A stretch of DNA of 64,000 nucleotides. Origin: Alnus glutinosa. Its lineage: Eukaryota; Streptophyta; Magnoliopsida; Fagales; Betulaceae. Of the stretch, positions 49,736-60,750 are shown in pieces (within the stretch, counting starts at the first letter, position 1; each line of letters opens with the position of its first letter). The notes below the pieces were generated by a model. The model searched no databases. It was not told the DNA's origin and worked only from the letters and a program-made list of their open reading frames with translations. The position numbers and the translations under genes are program-made. The stretch is taken from the NCBI RefSeq assembly GCF_958979055.1, contig NC_084898.1, forward strand, positions 2,428,001 to 2,492,000. Direction: 5' to 3'.

Positions 49736-50353
49736 GTTGTGTGTTGTTGTGATCATTTGCGACTTTAGATAATCAAATTGTTTTTAGGGTCACTTAGGGT
49801 TATTTTCATCTCTAGGAGGTATTTCATGATCAGCTGAGGTAAAGTTTGCCCTTGGCCTTTTGAGGAAAGTGAAAAGACTTTGTAGGTGATTCAGTCTTTA
49901 TTTTTTTGATAAGTGAGGTGATTCAATCTTTATTCTTCCATACTTTGTATCTCTGGACAACTGCTTTTGTTTACCCTTTTAGATTAGTTATCATGATTTT
50001 CTTGTTCTTTTTGCTCATAATTAGGTGTTTTCTAGTTTTTGTATACTTTTCATGTACCTGGGGGCACCTCACTCCTTTAATGATATTTAGACTACTTATA
50101 AAAAAAAAGGTCTATCCTTGGCTTCACACATACACTTTTATGTATGTAATTTACATGATTGGTTCAGTATATACAATAAGTTGGAGTTACAAGGGAAGTC
50201 AAATCATACAAATGTGTGTTTCTTTTAGGCAAAAGTATTTTTGAAGCATAGCAATAGTTTGAAAGAGTTTCTTGATGGTATGATCAGTACATGGTTATTG
50301 TCGAGGTTAGGATTTGATTCTCTCATGTCTAACCATGCATAGATAAGCTTCTT

Positions 50354-51188
50354 TTTTTTTTTGATGAATAAGTAGAACTATTATTAACAAATGAATCAAC
50401 TGTACAGAGAAACCAACAAACACCAAAACACATTACAAACTAACACTAACTCAGTATGTTAACATCAATATTCCATTTGTGACACAAGTTGATGTTTTCC
50501 AGAGTCTTCTTGAACTTCCTTTTCCCAGAAACCCGGAACCTCACCTCCCAAAAAATTAACTTCAATATCTGCTCTTCATTTCTAGGTTGACTTCCAAATT
50601 TTATCTTATTTCTTGTTCTCCAAAGACCGTATACAGCAGAGCTCAATATCAGTTTACATATTGACCCCATCAAGGACTTAGTCTTCCAAGTTCTACACCC
50701 TTCTTCTATCAAACCATCCCAACTAGTAGGAGGATTTAAGACATCACAACGTTGTAAACAGGTTTTCCAAATTCGGGAACTAAAACCACATGAAAAGAAT
50801 AAGTGGTCACGACTCTCAGTTCCATTTCTGCAGAAGACACAATTTGTATCCCCCTCATAACCCCAAGCCAGCAATCGATCGCCAGTGGTGAGCCTATTAT
50901 TGACTGCTAACCAAAGGATAAATGCTTGTTTTGGAATAGCATGCTGATGCCAAACCAGCGGCCACCAGTTGACAATGGCCTTTTTCTGTCGAAGATAATT
51001 CCAAGTATCAGAGCAATCATAGGAACCAGAACGAGATATGGACCACACAGGCTTATCAATCTCACCAATAGGCACTTCAGGTAACCTACTCTGTATATCA
51101 ACTAACATCCCAGATCGTGTAGGCTTCCAGCACCATACTCCATTTTTTAAAACAGAATCCAGTTTAGCGTCTAACCGACTATGAGAAT
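50354..51188 (-). mobile_element. 5'-truncated LINE (non-LTR retrotransposon)
   Basis: Flanked by a perfect 15-bp target duplication ATAGATAAGCTTCTT (50,339-50,353 and 51,189-51,203). On the minus strand it ends in a poly(A) tail (plus T run at 50,352-50,362) just after the ORF stop region. Only about 835 bp, the 3' end of the element, was copied, which is the usual result of incomplete target-primed reverse transcription. Confidence 0.92.
50446..51188 (-). pseudogene. LINE ORF2 C-terminal fragment with zf-RVT domain
   Basis: The open frame covers the last ~245 residues of a plant LINE reverse transcriptase polyprotein. A zinc-binding zf-RVT domain is seen: WWPLVWHQHAIPKQAFILWL, then NRLTTGDRLL, CVFCRNGTESRDHLFFSC and W..C. 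The reverse transcriptase and endonuclease domains are missing. The frame is undamaged, so the insertion is not old. The ORF extends into flanking target DNA up to 51,228, which adds about 13 unrelated N-terminal residues. Confidence 0.88.
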
Positions 51189-51539
51189 ATAGATAAGCTT
51201 CTTGGCATAGCAAAGAGAGAAATATCATGACCTTTTTCTGGAATTACGTTGAACAATTGTCAGTGGTTAGTACCGCATCCTTTTAATGTCTCACTCTTTC
51301 ATTCTGGTGGTTGCACGGTTGCACCTTAATGAAGCTAACGATTTGTTAAACTTCTTGTCCATTTGGTCGCTACCTGTACTATGGTTGCATATACTTTCAT
51401 GATGTTTCATCTATTTACAAATACAAAGGAACTATGCACCATAATTTTATATAGTTATAAATACCTAGACATAAAGGAAATATGCACCTAATGAGTTTTC
51501 AAATATACTTGGACATAAATGAAGATCTGTCACAGTACT

Positions 51540-52000
51540 CAATTGCTGCAGGAATTTATACGACTTTGATGACACTTGCAGATTTACTCCAGAATCCTGC
51601 AATCATGTCAGAAGCTCAACAAGAGGTCAAGAAAGAAGAATCAAATATTGCTTGAGGCTCCAATACTTTCAGGCGATTGTGGAGACCTTTTCCGTATATA
51701 ACTGAAGCAAATGTGGAGATCTGCAGTTATGTCTCAAAACACACGTGTGTAAAACCCAACTCTTTTCTTCCCTATTTCATGGTTGGGGATTGGTGACACG
51801 GGATAGAGTTTTTGAGTTGATTTCATTTGGTGCATTCCAGTGATTCTGTCTTGGATTGCCCTTAGCCTTCTTGAGATGATTTGCTTGATGTTGGCTTCAC
51901 ATGACACTCTTGATTGGAATCCTGAAAATGCTATGAAACTAGAGGATATGGACTTGGGAGTATGACTGTTGGATATTTGCAGAAGGCTCAGCTCCCAAAT
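51540..52000 (+). pseudogene. Decayed cytochrome P450 (exon-2 type) relic
   Basis: Pieces of a P450 second exon survive in order: AAGIYTTLMTLADLLQNPAI (I-helix AAGTDTT-like region), then LRLQYFQAIVETF (ExxR region, missing a base or codon), then around 51,820-51,960 FGA..CLGLPLA, EMICLMLAS and DWNPENAMKLEDMDLGV (heme loop and following helix). Frames shift between pieces, stop codons occur, and the heme signature arginines are lost. The PERF region is absent. It resembles the CYP76-like genes further right but is much older. Confidence 0.7.
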
Positions 52001-52585
52001 GCTATTTGCGTCCATGTTACTCATCACAGATTAATGAGCATATAAGCAAGAATGTACTGTTATATAAGTCCTGTCGCCTCACTGTAATCAATGGAGGACT
52101 TGAAATCTTCAAATGAACTATGAAGAAAATAAAGCTATGACGCAGAACTGCAGTCTGCAGTTGCCTTCTGGAATTCTTTAGAAGCTCATTTCTAGCTCAA
52201 TCCAATCACGGTCCCTAGACCTTCCTTCATGAATTGAATTGGGACCCTTAGGGGCTTCAGGGAAAGGACATATTATACCAGTCTTGATGTTCTTTAGATT
52301 CATTTGACGAGAAAAGTTTTTCAGGGTTGAATGATGAACTGTAGACGTTGCTTTAGTTGTATAAAGCAACTTAATACACTGGATGTGGGATATGTTAAAG
52401 ACTCGAAGTCGGTTATATGCCATGTGCCTTATACTTCCTCTCTTTGCAAAACTCCATTAATGTGCTAAGTTACAATTATTGGACAAAGTTTTCTTTCAAA
52501 CCAAGTTGGAAGAAATTTTTTCAACTTGGTTTGTGAAATTGAAATCTGTACTTTGAACATATGACTTTTTCTTTTTTCTTTTTTC

Positions 52586-52616
<31 letters not shown>

Positions 52617-53049
52617 TTTTTTTTGAAAAAAAAAATTCCACAAAAATACAAGTGAAAATTACAGGTTCTAAAGGATAGGTGTTACTTTAATAAACTGGGT
52701 GAAAGAATCTTAAACTCAATTTGAAGGAAAAACTTTTCCTGTTTGTTGGATATTTGATAACCTTCCTATAAAGCATTTAGGGTTATATGAGATATGACCA
52801 AATAGTGGATTTGTTGGTTGAAATTCTAAAATATAATGGAAAGTACATATATATTTCTCAAACTATTATTCAATTATCAATGAACTTTCTAAATTACCAA
52901 TTATGTTAATGTTTTTTAATGACAAAAATACCTTTCATAAAATTATAAAAAACTAAAAAATTATTTGAAAAAAATTAAGGGGTTACAAGTAACTCTGTTT
53001 CACTCGAGATTTTTAGCATTGTAAGTATTTTTATTTATGTTATTGTCCT
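52001..53049. other. Intergenic DNA
   Basis: No gene is recognised. 52,845-52,990 is a single-arm relative of MITE family B (TATTTCTCAAACTATTATTC). 52,569-52,623 is a (CTT)n/poly(T) tract. Confidence 0.4.
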
Positions 53050-53707
53050 CACATATGAATGAGAGTATTAAAATATTAATTTAATATAAAATAACAAAAT
53101 TTATACAAAAAAAAAATAAAAAATGGTTTTATTTTTTTGGGTTAACTTCACACAAGGATACTGAACTATCACGCGTTTTGACGGAAGAATACCAAACTAT
53201 CATTTTTCTCGAACCGGGGTATTAAATTATCAAAAACCCTCAAATAAGGGTATTCCGTCAGCTTTGGGAGTTAAATCATGTCAAAATTTCCTAAATACCC
53301 CTATGTTTATTTTTATTTTATTTTTTAAAAAAAAATTTCAAAGATTCATACATTAGTATTTTTGCAAATTCCGTTAAATTCTGATCAACACCTAAATCCT
53401 GGTATTTTTTTTTTCTCTTTTTTTTCCTAGAAAAAGAATATGGGTGTTTTGAGTATTCCATTGGGATTTAATGCTCAAATCTGATGAAATACCCTTATTT
53501 GAGGGTTTTTTTATAGTTTAATACCACAGTTCGAGAGAAATAATAGTTTGGTATCCTTCCGTCAAAACACGTGATAGTTCAGTACCATTTTGTGAAGTTA
53601 TCCCCAAAAAATAAAACCAGTTTTTATTATTTGTTTATTATTATTTTTTTTGTATAAATTTTTGTTATTTTATATTAAATTAATATTCTAACACTCTCAT
53701 TCACGTG
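53050..53707. mobile_element. Long fold-back element with >200-bp arms
   Basis: The left arm (53,050-about 53,257) and right arm (about 53,488-53,707) are inverted copies throughout. From the outside in they share GAATGAGAGT, AATTTAATATAAAATAACAA, GGTTTTATTTTTT, TAACTTCACA, TACTGAACTATCAC, TTTTGACGGAAG and CCCTCAAATAAGGGTATT. The inner part (TAACTTCACA inward) is the same family as the hairpin at 58,221-58,571. The outer part seems to be additional flanking sequence that was also inverted. Confidence 0.8.
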
Positions 53708-54286
53708 TTGGTTCAAAAGCTCCATTAACAAGAGAGCATTAATGCGTGAGATATTTAATTGAAATAGAGGTGAATGACCAAGATAAGGTTCGAATTCAGA
53801 ACTTTTGCTTTGATGCCGTGTTAAATCACCACTCCTCTCATTTCAATTAAATATTTCACGTGTTGAGCCTCACTAATTAAGAAATTTTTTTTGAGCTAAC
53901 ACGTGCAGGAGAGTGTTACAATTAAATTAAATGATTAAATTAATCATTTCTTATATATTAGCTTAAGCTTTTAACACAGGTAATAATTTAACGACACATA
54001 GATGTCATTAATCCAAATAGGATCCTGTTCATTTTCTGAGTGAAATATCTACATAAAAATACGTGGTGAATATATAACCACATCATTTAATGCCGATATG
54101 TAAACTATTAAATTTGATAAAATAAAATATGAAGTGGAGTGGTCCTTGTGGGTCATAATGTAAATGTTATCCCATGCAATAATTATAAAAATCGGAGTTA
54201 ATAGAAAGAAACAAATTAAATAGATCGATGTCATCGATCGTCATGCCCCTCGATCTTTTCTACCGATTATAGTTTTGCTTCTTATC
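53708..54286. other. Upstream region of CYP76-like gene 1
   Basis: Contains a possible SINE relic around 53,710-53,900 (B-box-like GGTTCGAATTC at about 53,789 followed by a GTTAAATCACCA block). No ORF is supported. Confidence 0.3.
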
Positions 54287-54293
54287 TATAAAG
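54287..54293 (+). promoter_or_regulatory. TATA box of CYP76-like gene 1
   Basis: TATAAAG about 95 bp before the ATG. The corresponding site in gene 2 (63,096-63,106) reads TCTTTAAAG, so the box is not conserved there. Confidence 0.5.
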
Positions 54294-54381
54294 AAAGAAG
54301 AGTAGTCGTCTTGTTTTCCCATTGCTTTTTGTTCTTTCTTCTGTGAGCTATAGATCGATCGAGTACTCAAGAGAGAGAGAG

Positions 54382-57300
54382 ATGGATTTCTTGATGAGCT
54401 TTGTAATTGGTCTTTGCCTTTTCTGGATCTTAATCAAAGCCTTCCATATAATTCCCAGAAGCAAAGCAACTCACAGCAAGCTTCCACCTGGTCCAAAACC
54501 TTTTCCGGTCATCGGAAACCTCTTAGAACTCGGTGATAAACCACACAGGTCCCTAACCAAGCTTGCCAAGCTTCATGGCCCCATAATGACCCTAAAACTA
54601 GGCAGAGTAACCACAATAGTCATTTCTTCAGCAGACATGGCCAAAGAAGTCCTCCAAACACATGACCAAATCTTGTCCAACCGAACCGTCCCGGATGCAG
54701 TCCGAGTCCACGAACACGACAAGTTCGGCTTGCCATGGATACCCGTTTCAAGCCAGTGGAGAAACCTTCGCAAAATATGCAATGGCCAACTATTCTCCAA
54801 CACAGCACTAGATGCCAACCAAGATATCAGGCGCAAGAAAGTACAAGAGCTCCTCGCCGAAACTCGTCAAAGCAGCCTAAGCGGTGAGGCAGTAAATATT
54901 GGCAGAGCAGCTTTCAAGACTACACTTAATATGTTATCAAACACCATTCTTTCGGTGGATTTGGCCGACCCGAATTCTGAGGTGGCTAAAAAGTTCAAGG
55001 AGATTGTGTGGAATATCATGAAAGAGGTAGGGAAACCAAACATAGCAGATTATTTTCCTGTGCTTCATAAGTTGGATCCCCAAGGGATAAGGCAGCGCTT
55101 GACAGTTAACTTTGGGAAGATGACAGATCTCTTTGCCCACATGATTAGGGAACGGATGCAGTTGAGAAAAGTGTCTGGTTTTGTCACAAACAGTGATATG
55201 TTAGACACCCTTCTCAACTTCAGTGAAGAAAACAGTGAAAAGCTGGACAAGACCTTGATGGAGCATTTCTTCTTGGTCAGTATTATTAGTCTCTCCTCTT
55301 CTTTGATTTATTTCATTATTAGTCATCTATTTACTTTGATTTTGACGAATATGTTGACAAATTTTGACTGCAAAACTATTAGTCTTCATTTCAATTGATA
55401 TGGAAAATATTTTCTAGCTAACTAAAATTTCGACAAAACTGGCATGAGGCTAGCTAGTACGGTTGAAATTTGGCTATTACTGTTAGAATATTGTTGGCCA
55501 GTGGCAAAATTTTGTTATCGGTGGGTTTTCGCTATTGATAATTTTTTTCATGCAAGTCAAACGCCGAAAAATATTTTCAGATAAATTATTTTTTTAATTT
55601 CATTAAAAATATTTTACAATAAAAAATATTTTACATCAAAACAAACAGAGCATAAATTTTTAAATTTTTTCCCGACAGCTCCTCCTTCGCTTCAATTCTC
55701 ATCCACCTCCGGCCCTCTGTGCAATACTTTAACTTGAACAAATGAATAGCACTTGATTTGATTTCCTTTCCCCCTCCCCTATTTGATTTTATTTTTTTTT
55801 AAAAGAAAAAAGAAAAAGAAAAAGAAAAAGAAAAATTAGACTAGATTCCCTGAACGAGAGGACAAATTAAGCCAGTACTTGAACAGCTAGTTTGGACTGA
55901 AGTTCCTAATGGAACAAATTAGAATTTGGACTGAAACTGTAAATCTTTGTTACTATGTTCTTTGGTGTGATTTGACCGTGTCTCAAACAAATCAGCCGCT
56001 TGGGCCACTTGGCCCCAATATCAATTAAAGAAACACTTGTTTCTTTGATAAAATCTTGTACATTTTTCTTTATGAATGAAAAGGTACTGTTCGAGATGAC
56101 GTGGAAATAATTTTGAATGTTATATCAAATAATATCAATATTTAGTATTTGGAGTTATTTGTTAACATTTTTATATATTTTTCCTAAAAAAAAATAACAA
56201 ACCCCAAAAAAACGTTGTCACGAACCCTATACTTATTTTGTTGTTTTGTGATATTTCAGTCGGCTAAAAAATTTTGGATTGAGATCTCCAATAATTTGAT
56301 GGTCAAATTGTTAGCAATTAGGATATCAATTATAGGAGAGCTTAAATATGACTTATTCATCCAAATAAATTTTGGATTATATGGATAGGTGGGTTTTATA
56401 TAGTCTCTCTTACAATTGATGCTCAAATTACAAGCAATTCCTCTCATATATTGTGTATTGTATTAATTCTAGAATCAAATTTAGTTGAACTTGTACTGAG
56501 TTTTGAATGGTTTTTTATTTTTGGGTCATTAATTACTATTTGTACTCTATCTTTAGCCAAGAATTGAAATATATATATATATATATTACCGTCTTCTCAT
56601 GTGAATATAGACTTATTAAACTAAATCATGCGAATTTTGATGTTTTGTGTAATTAACATGTTTAATTTTGTTCTTTCCTACTTCTTTGCGTGTAAGCTAT
56701 GAAATACAATTCATTATTGTCTTCTTTCTAGGGCTGGCAAAATGGGTTCATGTATGAGGTTTGGTCCAACCTGTTTGACCCATTAATCCGTTAAAGATCA
56801 ATTCTGACATGGACTGTTTAACTAAAAGGGTCAAACCCTTCGACTCTTACATGACCCACTTAAATAATGGGTTGACACGGCATGACCCATTTATTAAATG
56901 GGTTGTGTTGGGTTGACATGACCCGTTTGACCCATTATATAATAAAGTCTATAAGAATAAAAATAAAAATAAAAACACAAATATAAACTAAAAAAAATCA
57001 TATTGTTTGAATAATCATATTACTCCATAGTTGAAAGAATGAAACGTTGAGTTGTTTTATTGTTTACTTGTTTTGATTCAACTTCAAGTTCGAAAACTTG
57101 AATAAAAAAAAAAAAAAACTTCGCTAATTCTTTTTAATCTTTACCTTTTTGGTTCAAGTTCTAATTTAATAAAAGAAAAATATTTTTTGTCTTTTGTGAG
57201 AGTTTTTAGTTTAATCTTTACTCTTTAAATAGTGAAAGAAAAAGAGATGTAACATGATTGTTTAGGTTTACTTTTTAATATTGAAAAAAATGTTTACTTA

Positions 57301-58004
57301 TATGGGTCTTGACCAAAACTTGAGGCAATTTTTAACTTCATATTTCAAAAAATAATAACAATAATAATAATAATAATAACTTTGGTTGTTATTATTAGGA
57401 TCTATTTGCTGCCGGCACTGATACAACTTCAGCCACTTTGGAATGGGCAATGGCAGAGCTACTCCGCAACCCAAGGGCATTGTCAAAAGCCAAATTAGAG
57501 CTGGAGCAAGTAATTGGTGAAGGTCACCCGGTTGAGGAATGGGATATTTCTCGGTTACCTTACTTACAAGCAATAGTCAAAGAAACATTCCGGCTACACC
57601 CGTCAGTTCCTTTGCTACTCCCTAGGAAAGCTGAAGCAGATGTAGAAATCAATGGCTATATTATTCCAAAGGGTGCACAAGTGCTAGTGAATGCATGGGC
57701 TATAGGCCGAGACTCTAGCTTATGGGAGAATGCAAATTCATTTATGCCGGAGAGGTTCTTGGGGTCGGACGTTGATGTTAAAGGCCGGAACTTTGAGCTT
57801 ATACCCTTTGGTAGTGGAAGGAGAATATGTCCGGGTTTGCCATTGGCAATACGAGTGTTGCACTCGATGTTAGGTTCTCTTATCCACACCTTTGATTGGA
57901 AGCTTGAAGATGGGGTTAAACGTGAGGATATGAACATGGAAGAAAAGTTTGGTATAACTCTACAGCGTGCTCATCCTCTGAGAGCTGTCCCTATTCCACT
58001 CTAA
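54382..58004 (+). CDS. CYP76: Cytochrome P450, CYP76-like, complete (2 exons, 499 aa)
   Basis: Exons 54382-55275 and 57399-58004, split by a phase-0 GT-AG intron of 2.1 kb at the usual A-type P450 position. The protein has an N-terminal membrane anchor (residues 3-22), the proline hinge LPPGPKPFPVIGN, the C-helix WRNLRKIC, the I-helix AAGTDTT (302-308), KETFR (ExxR, 360-363), PERF (415-418) and the heme loop FGSGRRICPG with Cys442. All key residues are intact. Overall it resembles CYP76 enzymes (geraniol 8-hydroxylase and related terpenoid hydroxylases); the substrate cannot be read from sequence. It should be an ER-bound monooxygenase using NADPH-P450 reductase. The start is the Met of MDFLM; an in-frame upstream Met at 54,322 lies in the leader and is absent from the family pattern. 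Confidence 0.93.
56735..56945. repeat. hAT-like relic in P450 intron
   Basis: Begins TAGGGCTGGCAAAATGGG and is built of degenerate GACCCATTTA/TGGGTTGACATGACCC units, a composition common in plant Ac-like hAT remnants. The rest of the intron is AT-rich with an (AAT)n tract near 57,350-57,380. Confidence 0.4.
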
Positions 58005-58220
58005 AATAGCTAGGTTGAAGAATTTACTTTGTTGTAGCTTAAGAAGAGAATATGCATATCTACAAAAAAATAATATTAAAATTTGTATTAGCATCTGTTT
58101 GGTGTATTGTACGTACTATAATTTTGTCGAATAACATACGTACATATATATATATATAGCTTGTGATTTTGACGATGAATTCAAAGTGACCATCAAAAAA
58201 TTATCACAAAAATTATACTA

Positions 58221-58571
58221 AAAATTGGGGATAACTTCACAAAAGAATATCGAATTATCGGTCGTTTTGAGAAAATGGTACTGAACTATCAAAACTCTCA
58301 AACTAGGGAATCCACGTCACCAAACGTCTCACTTAAGGGTACTCCGTTACGATTTGTTGTTAAATCCTGTCAAAATTTCTAAAATAAACACAATGGTATT
58401 TTGAGAATTTTGACAAAATTTAACATCAAATCATAAGGAGTACCCTTAAGTAAGACGTTTGGACCATTTGGTGATGTGAATACTCCAATTTGAGACGTTT
58501 GATAATTTAGTACGATTTTTTCAAAACGGCCGGTAGTTTGATGCTACGTTATGAAGTTATCCTAAAAATTG
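58221..58571. mobile_element. Fold-back MITE (family of 53,050)
   Basis: The left end GGGGATAACTTCACA and the complementary right end ATGAAGTTATCC are followed inward by matching TACTGAACTATC/TAGTACGATTTTTTC-type, CTCAAACTAGG and TTTGGTGA blocks. It sits between the P450 gene and the inverted exon-2 fragment. Confidence 0.7.
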
Positions 58572-58604
58572 CTTACAAAGACGAGAGATCAGAGCTAATT
58601 TATA

Positions 58605-58911
58605 TCAATAGCCCATGCATTCACCAGCACTTGTGCACCCTTTGGAATAATATATCCGTTGATTTCTACATCGATCTGCTTCTGCTTTCCTAGGGAGTAA
58701 CAGGGGAACTCTCGGGTGCAGCCAGAATGTTTCTTTGACTATTGCTTATAAGTAAGGTAACCGAGCAATATCTGACGTCTCTTCGACAGGGTTGCCTTAA
58801 TTTGCCAATTACTTCTTCCAGCTCTGTTTTGGCTTATTGTGTAGTAGCTCTGCCAAAGCCCATTCTATCGTGGCTGAAGTTGTATCAGTTCCCGCAACAA
58901 ATAAGTCCTAA
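58605..58911 (-). pseudogene. Inverted CYP76-like exon-2 fragment
   Basis: On the minus strand this is a diverged copy of the first ~310 bp of exon 2 of the neighbouring P450: DLFVAGTDTTSATIEWALAE, then frameshifts, RLPYL-stop-AIVKETF, LLLPRKAEAD, INGYIIPKGAQVLVNAWAI. It carries small deletions, an internal stop (TAA in place of Gln) and ends abruptly. It is opposite in orientation to both intact copies, so the cluster has also undergone an inversion. Confidence 0.88.
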
Positions 58912-59371
58912 TTATCAATACAATTAGAAGTTATTATTATTCTTTTTTTAAAAAAACATGATGTTCGTCGGAAAAAGAAAAAAAAGAAAAGAAGAGAGAA
59001 TAATGAATTATAATTAATGCCCTATATATAAATAGTTTTTTATTCGCAAAAGAGTAGAAAAGAATAGAATATCGAAATTTTTTGTGGTTGAGTTTAATAA
59101 GTCTACATTCACTTGTGAAAACCACCAAAGAAAAGTGTGATGGCTAAAGATAGATGAGGGGAATTCCTTACCGACCAAAACATCACATAACAACAAAAGA
59201 AGCGGCGGCTGATTTGAGAGAAAATCAAACCAAATCAACGACATTAGTAACACATATTTAGGGTTTTGTTTCATTTGAGACTTCACAGCTTAAAGATCGA
59301 CGTTTATCCAATTGGGGACATCCAATGGCTATCAGCCTTCCAGATTTTTGCTGAATGAAAAAGAAATATTG

Positions 59372-60596
59372 CACTACTAAAAAAATGGCATTTTAGAATT
59401 TTTTTTTTTTTTGGTCGTTTACCCAAAAAAGTATAATTTCTTCAAAAGAATTGATGATGTTTTACTTTTCGGTCCAAAAGGAGAAAAAAAGTCATTCTCA
59501 ATGCAAAATGTTAGGTAGATTAACCATCTTGGGGGAGTCAATGAGCCAATAAAGACACCACATAACTTAAAAGTTTAAACTTGCTTATGGGTTTGACAAT
59601 TTGTGTAAAAAATTAAGTGGAATGTGCTAAGCAAATATGATTTTTCACCAAGATTTCAGATTTTTTGCTTTTCCCTTTTTCAGTTCATGCCGAGTACTTG
59701 CATAATAAAAATCTGATCCCTAGTCTGCATCCAAGGACATAAAAGTGTAGAATTTTCTAATCTATTCCTTAACAGTGGCATTCAATATAAATCCAAAACG
59801 CTGATGAAAGATAACAAAACGACTAAATAATAATTGAAGGAAAACATAACATTAAAAAAAAAATTAATTATGCAACATTAAATACATAATCACCAAAACG
59901 AAAATACTAACCTTGGGCAGGGGTGATCTTGGGCAGCCGGGAATGGGCGGTGTCGGTGGTGGCCGGCGTCTGAGCTGGGTGGAGAGCTAGAGATGAGAGA
60001 GAGAGAGAGAGAGTGAGAGAGAGAGAGCTAAAGAGAGAGAGAGAGTGAGAGAGAGAGCTAAAGAGAGATATTGAGAGGGAGAGAGAGAGAGAGAGGAGAT
60101 GCATACCGTGATAGGCGGTAGGATGCGGTGGCCGGCGATAGCTCAGACGAGAGGGAGACAGAGAGAGAGAGAGAGAGAAGGAGAGAGAGAGAGAGAGTAG
60201 AGTGAGAGGAAGAGAGGTAATTTCGCGCAGATAAAGGGAGAACCGCGCGTTTTTGCGCGGTCCTATGAAAATTAGTGGCGTGTCATAAACTGACACGCTA
60301 CCAATTTTGTGGCGTGTTAGTCAGACACGCCACAATTTTGTGGCGCGTCCTGTGGACACACCACAATTTTGTGGCGCGTCCTTTGGACACGCCACAATTT
60401 TTGTGGTGTGTCAGTCAGACGCGCCACAAAATTGTGGCGTGCTGATTCCAACACGCCACTAATTTAGTGGCGTTTATTTTTAACACGCCACTAATTATTT
60501 TAGTGAGATGTTAAAATTTAACACGCCACTAATTAGTGAAGTGTCAAACAGTAGCTTACTGTAGACACGCCACTAAATGCACTGTTTTTTGTAGTG
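59372..60596. mobile_element. Non-autonomous CACTA-like element
   Basis: The left end CACTACTAAAAAAATGGC and right end GCACTGTTTTTTGTAGTG resemble CACTA termini. 60,230-60,590 is packed with subterminal repeats of the type GTGGCGTGTC..GACACGCCAC. A GA-rich satellite (about 59,990-60,230) precedes them, as in the large element. No transposase is present. The 3-bp flanks do not match (TTG and TAA). A second, decayed right-end-like sequence continues to 60,750 (ending TTTTTTTAAGTG), so the true outer boundary is uncertain. Confidence 0.7.
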
Positions 60597-60750
60597 TAAA
60601 TAGTGGCGTGTCTAAATACTGACATGTCAAAATCTAAACGCTACAAAATGAAAATAGTGGCCTGGTATAACTTGCCACCTCACTAATTAGTGGCGTGTCG
60701 TAAAAGCAACTACTATAGACACCCCACTAATCTTGGAGTTTTTTTAAGTG
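60230..60750. repeat. Subterminal palindromes and duplicated right ends of the CACTA-like element
   Basis: At least ten GTGGCGTGT / ACACGCCAC units in both orientations. The sequence before 60,596 (GACACGCCACTAAATGCACT then GTAGTG) is repeated in diverged form before 60,750 (GACACCCCACTAATCTTGGA then AAGTG). Confidence 0.75.

Noticed and set aside
54322-54381. Upstream in-frame Met for the P450
   Set aside because: The extra 20 residues lie in the GA-rich leader, are not hydrophobic anchor sequence, and P450 copy 2 starts at the MDFLM position.
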